From: Janthinobacterium sp.
GTDB taxonomy: Bacteria > Pseudomonadota > Gammaproteobacteria > Burkholderiales > Chitinibacteraceae
Direction: 5' to 3'
Assembly (NCBI GenBank): GCA_025360045.1
Contig: JANYCY010000063.1
Coordinates: forward strand, 1 to 52,338
DNA length: 52,338 nt
Below, one piece after another: positions 25,827 to 34,471 of this stretch (position 1 is its first letter; every line of letters starts with the position of its first letter). The position numbers and the translations under genes were made by a program. The notes below the pieces were generated by a model. That model made no database searches. It was not told the origin of the DNA and was given only the letters and a program-made list of their open reading frames with translations.

Positions 25827-26603
25827 TCAGCTTTGAACACCCAACTTGCGGCGGGCTAAGAGGCCACCTACTCCTACCATCATAAGCATGACTGTAGCAG
25901 GCTCTGGCACAGGCGTTGTAGGTACTAGATTTACGCCATCCAAGAGTGAGTATGGCGGCTGCCCAACTGGCCCACCTGTCACCAAAAACGACAGCGTTTG
26001 GTTGGCGCTGCCCGCTATAAAGTGCATATTAACCGCGCTCCAGCCCGAGAACACACCTGGTGAGGTTGTGAGAGTCTGCGAGTTTTGCGATTGACCGCCA
26101 AAGCTCACTTGCCAAGCATGTGTGGTATTCGAACTCCAGCCTAGTTGCTGTGCGCCTGCTTGATAAAAGCTCAAATCATAGCCTGCCCCAACAGTCAGCC
26201 CAGAGAAAGTCTGGCTAAGAACAGAAGAGCCCCATATTGGGTCGGCAATATAAAAATTGCCGCCATCGGGGCTAGACGAAACGACTGAACTAAGCCCTCC
26301 ATTCGCCCATGCAGACATAGTGTGGTTATTTGAAGCGGCAGCATTGGTCACAAAAGACCAAGTGAACCCTTCAGGATTGCCGCCAGCGGGCATGCCAACA
26401 GACCAAGCCCCATAACCCGGAGCGCCCACACGGCTTCCCACCTCAACCCCTGTTGCTGAGCTACCACATGGATTACAGCCACTGAGGTCATTAAATGAGC
26501 CCCCATTCACCAAGTTAGCTTGCGCCTGAGTGGCGCTCAAACCTAGGCAGGCAAACGCGAATAAACCTAATACGTTTTTCTTACTCATAGCCAAAGTAAT
26601 CAT
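25827..26603 (-). CDS. PEP-CTERM sorting domain protein
   Basis: A 258-residue exported protein. Signal peptide MSKKNVLGLFAFACLGLSA, ending near AQA; Ser/Gly/Asn-rich beta-type body (with CNPCG and LSQTFSGLTVGAGYDLSFYQAGAQ, resembling carbohydrate-binding or choice-of-anchor domains); then the C-terminal PEP-CTERM signal VPEPATVMLMMVGVGGLLARRK. Such proteins are handled by an exosortase in the inner membrane; none is in this window. I start at ATG 26603, six bases after GGAG. Confidence 0.87.
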   Translation of the reverse strand: MITLAMSKKNVLGLFAFACLGLSATQAQANLVNGGSFNDLSGCNPCGSSATGVEVGSRVGAPGYGAWSVGMPAGGNPEGFTWSFVTNAAASNNHTMSAWANGGLSSVVSSSPDGGNFYIADPIWGSSVLSQTFSGLTVGAGYDLSFYQAGAQQLGWSSNTTHAWQVSFGGQSQNSQTLTTSPGVFSGWSAVNMHFIAGSANQTLSFLVTGGPVGQPPYSLLDGVNLVPTTPVPEPATVMLMMVGVGGLLARRKLGVQS

Positions 26604-26919
26604 GTCGAACTCCATACCTAAGAATAGCGAAGCCACCGTTACGCAAAAACCACAGCTTTTTGCTGATGACTTTTGTGCGCTTTTTCCAGTGTTGCCAATT
26701 CAGATATGAGTGTCAATTGGAGGCCACCCTCTGTAAGCTGAACGGTAAATAACCAGACTAAATCGAGCACAGCCTTGATGATCCGTAAGCTATCAGCAAT
26801 CTCTTTTAGCCACAATTAAACTTTTCTTTAGCTGCCAGCCCATGTAAATTATGTTTAATGTTATATAAGTTTTATAACTTGCATCCGGCACGCCACCCAC
26901 ACACCTACGATGACCTGCA

Positions 26920-27420
26920 ATGGCTCAGCTCCAGATTCTAAGCACCCCACAAGGCACAACTCTACAGCTCTCTGGCCGCTTAGATGCACAGACCGTTGCC
27001 CCAATCTGGCCCAAAATCGGCCAACTGGGCGCTTGTGAAGTAGACGCCAGCGGCGTGACTTATTGCGATGGTGCGGGCGTGGCGCTGTTTTATACCTTGG
27101 CTCAGGGGGGAGCCACCATTCATCAGCTGGCCCCGCCCTTTGCCGAGTTACTCGATGTTTTTCAAATCGAAAAACCTCTTTTTAAAGCAGCACCACCACC
27201 TCAAATAGGCTGGCTTACCGCGTTTCGAGTGCCTAGGCTAGGCATGCTTTATCCGCCCAACGAACTGCGGTACATCATTAAATATTGGGCTGATAAAACT
27301 TTAGCCCAGCCTACCGTGCTTACACTTGAGCTGCCTCCTCCACCGGTGCTCGGTGTAGGCAATAAAAAGCCGGTGCGAAATAATCGGCACCGGCTTTTCG
27401 GTGTAACTCATACGGCGTAA
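26920..27420 (+). CDS. STAS (MlaB-like) domain protein, probably truncated permease
   Basis: 166 residues. The first 90 form a STAS domain (LQLSGRLDAQTVAPIWPKI, EVDASGVTYCDGAGVALFYTL) as in MlaB or as the N-terminal part of MlaE-type permeases fused to STAS. The remaining 75 residues (from about 95) match nothing I recognise and lack the permease helices. A perfect terminator hairpin sits inside the final codons. The TAA overlaps the ATG of the next gene. I infer that the permease body, ATPase and MCE genes of an Mla-type operon were lost here. Confidence 0.65.
   Translation: MAQLQILSTPQGTTLQLSGRLDAQTVAPIWPKIGQLGACEVDASGVTYCDGAGVALFYTLAQGGATIHQLAPPFAELLDVFQIEKPLFKAAPPPQIGWLTAFRVPRLGMLYPPNELRYIIKYWADKTLAQPTVLTLELPPPPVLGVGNKKPVRNNRHRLFGVTHTA
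27365..27398. terminator. Terminator-like hairpin inside the 3' end of the STAS gene
   Basis: 12-base perfect arms, AAAAGCCGGTGC (27365-27376) and GCACCGGCTTTT (27387-27398), ten-base loop. Symmetric, with A run and T run, so usable on both strands. It lies within codons of the upstream frame and 22 bases before the next start. Confidence 0.75.
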
Positions 27421-28001
27421 TGCGTCTGGAAAGACCACCAGACTTATTAGCGCCCTACAAATTCATTACGGGTTACGGCCTTGTTAAAGAAACTTACCTG
27501 CCTATTGCAGAACGTGCGGGCACTATGCAAGCCAAACACTTTAATGGCAGCTTAAAAATTACGCCGTTCACTGCCCAAGCGCCTTTTGCTGAGCGCAGTT
27601 TCTTTTATAGAGAAAGCGCCCAGCGCTTTGTAAAAGATCCTTACCGCGAATGGCTATCGCCCCCTGCTCAGCGACTTACCCTTAGCGCTCAGCAGTGGTT
27701 GCAAGCGAGTGGCTTATTTCGCGAGGTTTTATCACTTTCTTCAAAGCAAACAGCAGATTACCAATTATCAGGAGAATTGCTGACACTACATACCGATCTA
27801 CAAGCGCAACCCCTTGCAGTGGCAAAGCTGCATATACGCTTAAGCTCAGCCAGTTCACCTGTTATACTTGAAACTATTCTTACAGCGAGCGAGCCTTTAA
27901 ATGGGACACAAGCTGCAGATATTGCTGCAGGCTTAGACCGCGCTCTTGCAAGCACTCTTAAGCAATTAGAAAGCAAACTAATTTCACTTCCAAATCACTA
28001 G
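27420..28001 (+). CDS. ABC-type transport auxiliary lipoprotein domain (PqiC/DUF330-like), N-terminus lost
   Basis: 193 residues. From about 47 on the pattern ITPFTAQAPFAERSFFYRES, DPYREWLSPPAQRL and LQASGLFREV is that of the ABC_trans_aux (PqiC-like) domain of outer-membrane lipoproteins that work with Mla/MCE transporters. The signal peptide and lipobox cysteine are absent; residues 1-40 (RLERPPDLLAPYKF...) are not homologous looking. ATG overlaps the upstream TAA. It is likely a truncated relic or a non-lipidated product. Confidence 0.65.
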   Translation: MRLERPPDLLAPYKFITGYGLVKETYLPIAERAGTMQAKHFNGSLKITPFTAQAPFAERSFFYRESAQRFVKDPYREWLSPPAQRLTLSAQQWLQASGLFREVLSLSSKQTADYQLSGELLTLHTDLQAQPLAVAKLHIRLSSASSPVILETILTASEPLNGTQAADIAAGLDRALASTLKQLESKLISLPNH

Positions 28002-28071
28002 CCAGCAGTTGTAGCGTAAGTGTCTAAAGCGTTGTGAGCTGATATAAAGTAAAAACTGAGTGAATTTCAGT

Positions 28072-28087
28072 AAATAGCCGGCTATTT
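28072..28087. repeat. Perfect palindrome upstream of fliA
   Basis: AAATAGCCGGCTATTT is a 16-base perfect palindrome 117 bases before the fliA start; GTTTTAAAAC (28124-28133) is another. They could be operator-like sites. The 202-base region between the auxiliary gene and fliA shows no gene. Confidence 0.35.
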
Positions 28088-28203
28088 AATGCGAATTCAC
28101 ACAAAAATCAGCCCCACTGACTCGTTTTAAAACAAGACAGTCTTATGCCCAACAGCCAGCCAAGTGAGCTAAACTGATTTTAGCCCCCTTACAGTTGAAA
28201 CAG

Positions 28204-28947
28204 ATGGCAGCGCCACGCGCACTTTCCCTTTATCGTCAGACACAAGCCAGCAGCGAGAACGATTACGTCACGCGGCATGCGCCTCTTGTCAAACGGATCG
28301 CCTATCATATGGTGAGCCGCTTGCCTGCCAGCGTAGAAGTCGACGATTTAATTCAAGTGGGCATGATGGGCTTGATGGAAGCGGCCAAAAATTTTGACCC
28401 CAATGCGGGCGTATTGTTTGAAACTTTTGCCTCGCAACGCATTCGCGGTGCAATGCTGGATGAATTAAGAAGCGCCGATTGGATGCCACGCCAAGCTCGA
28501 AAACATATGCGAGATATCGAAGCCGCCTTAGTCAAGCTAGGGCATAAACTAGGCCGAGCACCGCTGGAAAGTGAAGTTGCGCTATATTTGAATCTAAGCC
28601 TCGATGAATACCAAGATATGCTCACCGAAGCGCGTGGCCATCAGCTCGTACATTTAGATGATTTTGAAGAAGACGAAGAAAGCCATCATAGCGAACACAA
28701 TATCGCCGATCAGGCGCAAAACCCGCTGCATCAATTATCAGAAACACACTTTAAACAAAAACTTATTGACGCCATTGATGCACTACCAGAACGAGAAAAA
28801 CTCGTGATGGCGCTGTATTACGATGAAGAACTCAATCTTAAAGAAATTGGTGCCGTACTCAGCGTGACTGAATCTCGAGTTTGCCAGCTCCATAGCCAAG
28901 CAATTGCTCGGCTGCGAGCGCGCTTAGGTGATTGGACAACTCGATAA
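28204..28947 (+). CDS. fliA: Sigma-28 factor FliA
   Basis: A 247-residue RNA polymerase sigma factor for late flagellar genes. Region 2 (HAPLVKRIAYHMVSRLPASVEVDDLIQVG, RIRGAMLDELRSADWMPR), region 3 and region 4 (LPEREKLVMALYYDEELNLKEIGAVLSVTESRVCQLHSQA) are intact. ATG 28204 is chosen; an in-frame TTG at 28195 would add three residues. In related genomes fliA follows flhG directly; here 3.3 kb of other genes intervene. Confidence 0.93.
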   Translation: MAAPRALSLYRQTQASSENDYVTRHAPLVKRIAYHMVSRLPASVEVDDLIQVGMMGLMEAAKNFDPNAGVLFETFASQRIRGAMLDELRSADWMPRQARKHMRDIEAALVKLGHKLGRAPLESEVALYLNLSLDEYQDMLTEARGHQLVHLDDFEEDEESHHSEHNIADQAQNPLHQLSETHFKQKLIDAIDALPEREKLVMALYYDEELNLKEIGAVLSVTESRVCQLHSQAIARLRARLGDWTTR

Positions 28948-29002
28948 GTGAAACATAGATAAAGGCAGAGTGAGAAATATGGAAAAAGGTCGATAAGGGA
29001 AT

Positions 29003-29743
29003 ATGGATAAAATTAGTATTTTTGGGATTTTACTTGGCTTAACAGCCGTTGTTCTCGGGCAAATTTTAGAGGGCGGCCATGTTGCATCGCTAATGCAAGC
29101 CACGGCATTTTTAATTGTCACAGGTGGCACTCTAGGTGCTGTGATGCTGCAAAGTCGGCAAGATCATTTTATTGCAGGTTTAAAAATGGTGAAGTGGATT
29201 TTTATTCCTCCACAACACGATTTCAAAAAGCAACTGGGTGTTTTAGTCAACTGGGGCCAACAAGCCCGTCGCGGCGGCCTTTTAGCGCTCGAAGCCTATG
29301 TACAAAGTGAAAAAGATCCTTTCGTAAAGCGTGGTCTACAAATGGTAGTCGATGGGGCCGAGCCGGAAGTCATCCGCCGCGCCATGGAGCTAGATATCGA
29401 TGTCTTTGAAGATCGCGCTCGCTCAGCAGCCAAAATTTGGGAAGCAGCCGGCGGCTACTCGCCCACCATCGGCATTATTGGCGCGGTGATGGGCCTGATT
29501 CATGTGATGGAAAACCTCACCGATCCATCTAAGCTAGGCGCAGGGATTGCGGTAGCCTTCGTCGCCACCATCTACGGCGTAGCCATGGCCAACCTCTTAT
29601 TTCTACCGATTGCACAAAAACTAAAACAACATATCCAAACCGAAGTAAGACGCCGTGAAATGCTCGTAGAAGGCCTAGTCACCATCGCCAACGGCGAAAA
29701 TCCACGAGTGTTAGAAAACAAACTGGCGGGTTTTTTGTCTTAG
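29003..29743 (+). CDS. motC: Flagellar stator protein MotC (MotA family)
   Basis: A 246-residue MotA/TolQ/ExbB-type proton-channel subunit. Four helices, with the conserved segment AGGYSPTIGIIGAVMGLIHVMENL and GAGIAVAFVATIYGVAMANLLFLP; charged cytoplasmic loop with RRGGLLALE for FliG contact. It resembles the MotC group that pairs with MotD. No motD follows; a 653-base repeat field does. Confidence 0.9.
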   Translation: MDKISIFGILLGLTAVVLGQILEGGHVASLMQATAFLIVTGGTLGAVMLQSRQDHFIAGLKMVKWIFIPPQHDFKKQLGVLVNWGQQARRGGLLALEAYVQSEKDPFVKRGLQMVVDGAEPEVIRRAMELDIDVFEDRARSAAKIWEAAGGYSPTIGIIGAVMGLIHVMENLTDPSKLGAGIAVAFVATIYGVAMANLLFLPIAQKLKQHIQTEVRRREMLVEGLVTIANGENPRVLENKLAGFLS

Positions 29744-29768
29744 TCGCTGATGTCAGTTAGCAACACCC

Positions 29769-29819
29769 AAACCTTGAACCACGGAGGGAGGGAGAACACG
29801 GAGTTTCACGGAGAAAACC
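29769..29819 (+). repeat. Copy of the CACAGAG-type dispersed repeat
   Basis: CCTTGAACCACGGAG ... AACACGGAGTTTCACGGAG ... AAAACC, the same unit as the arms at 2686-2794. Single arm only. Confidence 0.65.
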
Positions 29820-29943
29820 ATTTAAAACTGAGCCATTTATTGGGGTTTGAGTCATTACAACCTTAGCAAAATGAATTTATATCGCGACTCCCAGCACGGG
29901 GCTTAAATCCCCCTTGAAGCCGCGACACAAGGAATAAGCAGAC

Positions 29944-30329
29944 CGGGGTTTCGGAAAAGGGGTAGCGGGCTTGCTCCCGAGCAGCCTCTACGCCGAGCCG
30001 ATTATCCGCAGTGAGGGGCCTTCGTGCTTTTGGGGTTGCGGCTTGGCTCCGTTTCTTGTCCATTCAAGAAAGGAAGGCCCCCGCGGTGCATAAGTATCTA
30101 CACAAGTCAGCACACTTGTTCCCCCCTTTGTAAAAGGGGGGCTAGGGGGGATTTGTTTTGATGTTGGGCTGAAATTAGCCAAAAACCAAAGGCAAATCCC
30201 CCTCAGCCCCCTTTGACAAAGGGGGTGGCTGCAGCACTGAAGTGCTGCTATCAACTTATGTAGATACCTATGCCCGCGGTGGCACCCGCTCCAAAATCAA
30301 CGTGCCGAAGGCACTAAAAAGAGCTTTTT
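29944..30329. repeat. GC-rich dispersed repeat, copy 1, interrupted
   Basis: Begins CGGGGTTTCGG, includes CCGCAGTG, GGGGCCTTCGTG, TTCAAGAAAGGAAGGCCCC, then CCAAAATCAACGTGCCG and the hairpin GTGCCGAAGGCAC. A second copy in opposite orientation is at 52143-52338. Copy 1 is split at 30088 by a 184-base element. Small frames read across it are not genes. Confidence 0.8.
30089..30272. mobile_element. 184-bp palindromic miniature element (MITE-like)
   Basis: Ends CATAAGTATCTACACAAGT (30089-30107) and, inverted, CATAGGTATCTACATAAGT (30272-30254): 17 of 19 match. It is flanked by CCCGCGGTG on both sides (30080-30088 and 30273-30281), while the uninterrupted copy at 52143-52338 has this 9-mer once. 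The interior is a long imperfect inverted repeat (about 30120-30155 against 30191-30228, C5TTTG / CAAAG5). No coding capacity, so it would need transposase in trans. Confidence 0.85.
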
Positions 30330-30396
30330 AGCTTTACTTAGTACGTATAAAGTTGCCCCCCAACCTCATTCGCAATCGCCCTGCGGAGATTTCACC

Positions 30397-31143
30397 ATGC
30401 TCTGGTTTGCCAAATGGCTACGCCTTATCATTGCCTGGCTCGATCTCTGTGCTTTTACCCTGCTGATGCTGATCCTTGCACGCCTGCCTATGGCGCTCAT
30501 CTCTGGCTGCTATCCCCCATTATTTCAAGCTTGGTGCCGCTGTTTTGTTCGGGCGCTAGGCGTAGAGCTACGCTTACATCAACACTACAAAACATCCCTC
30601 CCTCCCCAATATATTCTGATTGCAAATCACCCCTCTGCTTTTGAAGATGTCGGCATACCTGCTTTTTTTCCCGTCAGAAACTTAGCCAAGGAAGAAGTAC
30701 GCAACTGGTGGTTTGTTGGACGAATTGCTGAAGCGGCAGGTACGCTCTTTGTAAGGCGTGAGCAAAAAGACGCGAGACAAGCTGCACTACAAAATATGAT
30801 TTGCGCGGTTAAAGCAGGCCACTCGATTGCCCTCTATCCAGAAGGAGGCTGCAAAGGCCGCCGCCTGTGGGATAAGTTTTTATATGGCGCATTTACTGTT
30901 TCACTGGAAACAGGCGTGCCCATCTTGCCGGTGTTTTTACATTATGAGGCGCAAGCAGCCTTTGAATGGGGCCCCAATACCACACTCCTACAAAAACTAT
31001 GGCAAATCATTTGCGCCCCCAATAAAGTGGCTCACTATCATGTATTTGATCCGCTAGAAGCCAGCCAATTTAAAGACCGTGATGATTACTCTCGCCATAC
31101 TTACGCACTTTATTTGGAATGGCAAAAACGTTTTCTTGAGTAA
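30397..31143 (+). CDS. Lysophospholipid acyltransferase family protein
   Basis: A 248-residue PlsC-fold acyltransferase, probably adding an acyl chain to lysophosphatidic acid or another glycerolipid at the inner membrane. An N-terminal hydrophobic helix (about residues 8-38) is followed by motif I NHPSAFEDV, FVRREQKDARQAAL and motif III YPEGG, with VPILPVFL as motif IV. Motif I has glutamate (then D) where HX4D would place aspartate. Stands alone between the repeat field and ftsK. Confidence 0.85.
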   Translation: MLWFAKWLRLIIAWLDLCAFTLLMLILARLPMALISGCYPPLFQAWCRCFVRALGVELRLHQHYKTSLPPQYILIANHPSAFEDVGIPAFFPVRNLAKEEVRNWWFVGRIAEAAGTLFVRREQKDARQAALQNMICAVKAGHSIALYPEGGCKGRRLWDKFLYGAFTVSLETGVPILPVFLHYEAQAAFEWGPNTTLLQKLWQIICAPNKVAHYHVFDPLEASQFKDRDDYSRHTYALYLEWQKRFLE

Positions 31144-31254
31144 AGTATTTTGCTTTATCTATCTGGTTTATTACCCAAATGGAGCGGCCAACTGCAGTTT
31201 GTAGTACGTTGCCGCTATAATTAGCGCCATATCTATTGAGTAGCCTCGCCCCAA

Positions 31255-33594
31255 ATGGCCATATTTCGTAAAAAAAACGTCGCGAATGTCTCCAGCCGCG
31301 CCGCCTTGCCACCACAAATCGCGATTTTATTGCGCGAATCTTGGTGGTTTATTCTGGTCGTCTTAGTGATTTACCTCGTCTTAGTATTAAGCACCTATAG
31401 CCCCATTGATCCGGGCTGGTCGCATAGCGCCACTCGGCCCGAGATTCATAATCGAGGAGGTGCGGTGGGCGCTTGGATCGCCGATGTCTTACTGTATTTG
31501 TTCGGTTTTTCTGCATGGTGGTGGGTGGGCTTTTGTTTTTCTGCCATTTTATGGGGCTACAGACGCATCGATCATGTCAGCGATGGCGCTCGCCCCACGC
31601 TGCTGTTTGCTTGTATCGGCTTTTTGCTAATTATTTTATCCAGCTCCTGCTTTGAAGCGCTGCGCCTGCATAGCCTCACGGCCGCACTGCCGCAAGCTCC
31701 TGGTGGGATTCTCGGCGTCTCGCTCGGCGGCTGGCTTTATCTGAGTTTTGGCTTTTCAGGTGCAACTCTTTTCTTAATTGCCACCCTTTGCATTGGTGTT
31801 TCTCTCTTTACAGGGCTTTCCTGGCTGCACCTCATGGAAAACTTGGGGACTTTAATCGAGTTGGCCGTATTTAAAACTCGTGACTATATCCAAGCCTCCC
31901 AAGATAGAAAAATTGGCCGTGAAGCCACGGTCATGCGTAGCGAGAAAGTCACCTCAGAGAAAAAACGCTTTGATGAGAAGCCCCCCGTGCGTATAGAAGC
32001 CACGCATACCGAATCCCCCTCCATCGCAGCTAAGCTCAGCAAGAAAGCGCAGGAAGAGCAGCAAAAGGCCGCGCAAGTACCCCTGTTTAATGCCGAAGAT
32101 TTACCCGTGATTGCCAGCAACCAAGCCTTGCCACCACTCAAGCTACTCACCCCAGCACCGCCCGCTAAAGAAACCATCAGCAAGGAAACGCTGGAATTTA
32201 CCTCTAGGCTAATCGAGAAAAAACTGGCCGACTTTAATGTGGAAGTCAAAGTCATCGCGGCCTACCCAGGCCCCGTGATTACCCGCTACGAGATTGAGCC
32301 TGCTGTCGGCGTAAAAGGCTCGCAGATTGTTAACCTGATGAAAGATCTATCGCGCGCGCTGGGCCTTGTTTCAATTCGTGTCGTCGAAACCATCCCAGAC
32401 AAAACCTGCATGGGGCTTGAGTTGCCCAACCCAACACGCCAAATCATTCGCCTTTCCGAGATTTTATCCTCCGAGCCTTATCACGCTATGGGCAGTAAGC
32501 TCACCATTGCGCTGGGCAAAGATATTACCGGCAAGCCCATCGTCACCGATCTAGGCAAAGCACCGCATATGCTGGTGGCAGGGACGACCGGCTCGGGTAA
32601 ATCGGTTGGTGTGAACGCGATGATTTTAAGCTTGGTCTACAAGGCCACGGCCGATGAAGTGCGCTTTATTATGATCGACCCGAAAATGCTTGAGCTATCG
32701 GTTTACGAAGGTATTCCGCACTTGCTAGCACCGGTCGTCACCGATATGAAGCTGGCCGCCAATGCCCTGAACTGGTGTGTGGCCGAGATGGAAAAACGCT
32801 ATCGCCTGATGAGTACCTTTGGTGTGCGGAATCTAGCGGGCTTTAACCAAAAATTACGCGACGCAGAAAAAGCTGGCAAACCGCTCACCAATCCTTTTTC
32901 ACTGACGCCTGAAGAGCCTGAACGCCTCGAGCATCTACCCTTTATTGTGGTGGTGGTCGATGAATTTGCCGATCTGATTATGGTGGCCGGTAAGAAGATT
33001 GAAGAGCTAATCGCTCGCCTCGCGCAAAAAGCCCGTGCTGCTGGCATCCATTTGATTCTAGCCACCCAACGCCCCTCTGTGGACGTGATTACCGGCCTGA
33101 TCAAGGCCAATATCCCGACACGGCTCGCGTTTCAGGTATCGAGCAAAATTGATAGCCGCACCATTCTTGATCAAATGGGCGCAGAGGCCTTGCTCGGCCA
33201 AGGGGATATGTTGTTCCTGCCTCCGGGTAGCGGCTATCCACTGCGCGTGCATGGTGCCTTTGTGGACGATAACGAAGTGCATCAGGTGGTTGAAAACCTC
33301 AAGCAACAAGGCGAGCCTAACTATATCGACGGCATTTTGAATGGTGGCTTTGAAGCCGAGGCGGCGGCTGGCGGCGGCAATGGCGAGGCAAATAACGAAA
33401 GTGATCCGCTTTACGACGAAGCGGTGGCCTTTGTACTCAAAAGCCGCCGCGCATCCATCTCATCCGTACAACGCCAACTACGCATCGGCTATAACCGCGC
33501 TGCAAGGCTGATTGAGCAGATGGAAGCCTCAGGCCTAGTCAGTGGCATGGAAACCAACGGCAATCGCACTGTGCTAGCTCCAGCAAGCGAATAA
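31255..33594 (+). CDS. ftsK: DNA translocase FtsK
   Basis: A 779-residue cell-division DNA pump. Four N-terminal membrane helices (about residues 25-190), a short charged linker (the long Pro/Gln linker of enterics is absent), then the motor domain with Walker [11 protein letters not shown] at about residue 443, [10 protein letters not shown] as Walker [23 protein letters not shown], and a C-terminal gamma winged helix ([25 protein letters not shown]) that reads KOPS. Confidence 0.96.
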   Translation: MAIFRKKNVANVSSRAALPPQIAILLRESWWFILVVLVIYLVLVLSTYSPIDPGWSHSATRPEIHNRGGAVGAWIADVLLYLFGFSAWWWVGFCFSAILWGYRRIDHVSDGARPTLLFACIGFLLIILSSSCFEALRLHSLTAALPQAPGGILGVSLGGWLYLSFGFSGATLFLIATLCIGVSLFTGLSWLHLMENLGTLIELAVFKTRDYIQASQDRKIGREATVMRSEKVTSEKKRFDEKPPVRIEATHTESPSIAAKLSKKAQEEQQKAAQVPLFNAEDLPVIASNQALPPLKLLTPAPPAKETISKETLEFTSRLIEKKLADFNVEVKVIAAYPGPVITRYEIEPAVGVKGSQIVNLMKDLSRALGLVSIRVVETIPDKTCMGLELPNPTRQIIRLSEILSSEPYHAMGSKLTIALGKDITGKPIVTDLGKAPHMLVAGTTGSGKSVGVNAMILSLVYKATADEVRFIMIDPKMLELSVYEGIPHLLAPVVTDMKLAANALNWCVAEMEKRYRLMSTFGVRNLAGFNQKLRDAEKAGKPLTNPFSLTPEEPERLEHLPFIVVVVDEFADLIMVAGKKIEELIARLAQKARAAGIHLILATQRPSVDVITGLIKANIPTRLAFQVSSKIDSRTILDQMGAEALLGQGDMLFLPPGSGYPLRVHGAFVDDNEVHQVVENLKQQGEPNYIDGILNGGFEAEAAAGGGNGEANNESDPLYDEAVAFVLKSRRASISSVQRQLRIGYNRAARLIEQMEASGLVSGMETNGNRTVLAPASE

Positions 33595-33619
33595 AGCGAT
33601 CACACAAGAAGCCCTCGCC

Positions 33620-33651
33620 CCCATAAGAAACAAAACGCTGTTTCTTATGGG
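33620..33651. terminator. Hairpin downstream of ftsK
   Basis: CCATAAGAAACA pairs with TGTTTCTTATGG around AAACGC. No U-tract, so only a possible terminator. The rest of the 354-base gap to rpmB holds the rpmB promoter and nothing else I can support. Confidence 0.45.
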
Positions 33652-33883
33652 CTTGCCTCCCCCTATGCAGGCCTTAAAAGGCACTCCCCTCAAAGCTAAA
33701 AGATCCACACTCCGCCATTTTTAGCCCGTAATAGATGGCAAGCAAACACACTTTTTCACCTTCAATTTATAAACTAAAAAAACAAGCACTTGTATCACGC
33801 CAAAGCCGCGTAAAGCCTAGCGCTAGCGGCTCAAGCACCCTAGGAAAAAAATACAATTACTTAGTGCCTAAGTGATATAGCTC

Positions 33884-33913
33884 TTGAAACAAGCGGTGGA
33901 TCTATGCTATAAA
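33884..33913 (+). promoter_or_regulatory. Promoter of rpmB-rpmG
   Basis: TTGAAA (33884-33889), 18-base spacer, TATAAA (33908-33913). The rpmB start is 36 bases further. Confidence 0.6.
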
Positions 33914-33948
33914 TCCGGTTTTTCTCAGAAGTCAGGGAATTACCCACC

Positions 33949-34182
33949 ATGGCACGAGTATGTGTAGTCACCGGCAAGCGTCCAGTGACAGGGAACAATG
34001 TTTCCCACGCCAATAACAGAACCAAGCGTCGTTTTCTTCCAAATCTACACAGCCGTCGTTTCTGGGTAGAAAGCGAAAACCGCTTCGTTCGTCTGCGTGT
34101 ATCTAACGCAGCACTCCGTACTATCGATAAACTAGGCATCGAAGTCGTCCTCGCGGATCTCCGCGCTCGTGGCGAAGTTTGA
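33949..34182 (+). CDS. rpmB: 50S ribosomal protein L28
   Basis: A 77-residue ribosomal protein starting [20 protein letters not shown] with [12 protein letters not shown] and [14 protein letters not shown], as in proteobacterial L28 without the zinc cysteines. Followed by rpmG after 17 bases, the conserved rpmBG pair. Confidence 0.97.
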   Translation: MARVCVVTGKRPVTGNNVSHANNRTKRRFLPNLHSRRFWVESENRFVRLRVSNAALRTIDKLGIEVVLADLRARGEV

Positions 34183-34199
34183 GGCTGAGGTAAGAAATC

Positions 34200-34355
34200 A
34201 TGCGTGAAAAAATCAAGCTGGAATCCAGCGCAGGTACTGGTCACTTTTACACAACGACCAAGAACAAGCGCACAATGCCAACTAAGCTAGAAATCAAGAA
34301 GTACGATCCCGTGGTTCGTAAACACGTGATCTACAAGGAAACCAAGCTGAAGTAA
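34200..34355 (+). CDS. rpmG: 50S ribosomal protein L33
   Basis: A 51-residue protein, [20 protein letters not shown] then [20 protein letters not shown] and [10 protein letters not shown]. It is the cysteine-free L33 form. GAGG lies nine bases upstream of the ATG. Second gene of rpmBG. Confidence 0.97.
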   Translation: MREKIKLESSAGTGHFYTTTKNKRTMPTKLEIKKYDPVVRKHVIYKETKLK

Positions 34356-34386
34356 TTCAGTTGTTGTGCGGTGACCTTCATACTCG

Positions 34387-34410
34387 AACCCTGCCCTTGG
34401 TGGGGTTTTT
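34387..34410 (+). terminator. Terminator of rpmBG
   Basis: AACCC ... GGGGTT stem followed by TTTT; a second, stronger bidirectional terminator follows. Confidence 0.55.
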
Positions 34411-34427
34411 GTATTTCTGACGTATCA

Positions 34428-34456
34428 AAAAAAGCCAGACTCAGTCTGGCTTTTTT
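34428..34456. terminator. Bidirectional terminator between rpmG and a convergent lysR
   Basis: GCCAGAC (34434-34440) / GTCTGGC (34444-34450) with A run before and six T after. Confidence 0.88.
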
Positions 34457-34471
34457 CTATTGTCCAAGCAC

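Noticed and set aside
29863-30254. Small minus-strand frames in the repeat field
   Set aside because: They run across dispersed repeats and the miniature element; the products have no family character and differ between repeat copies.
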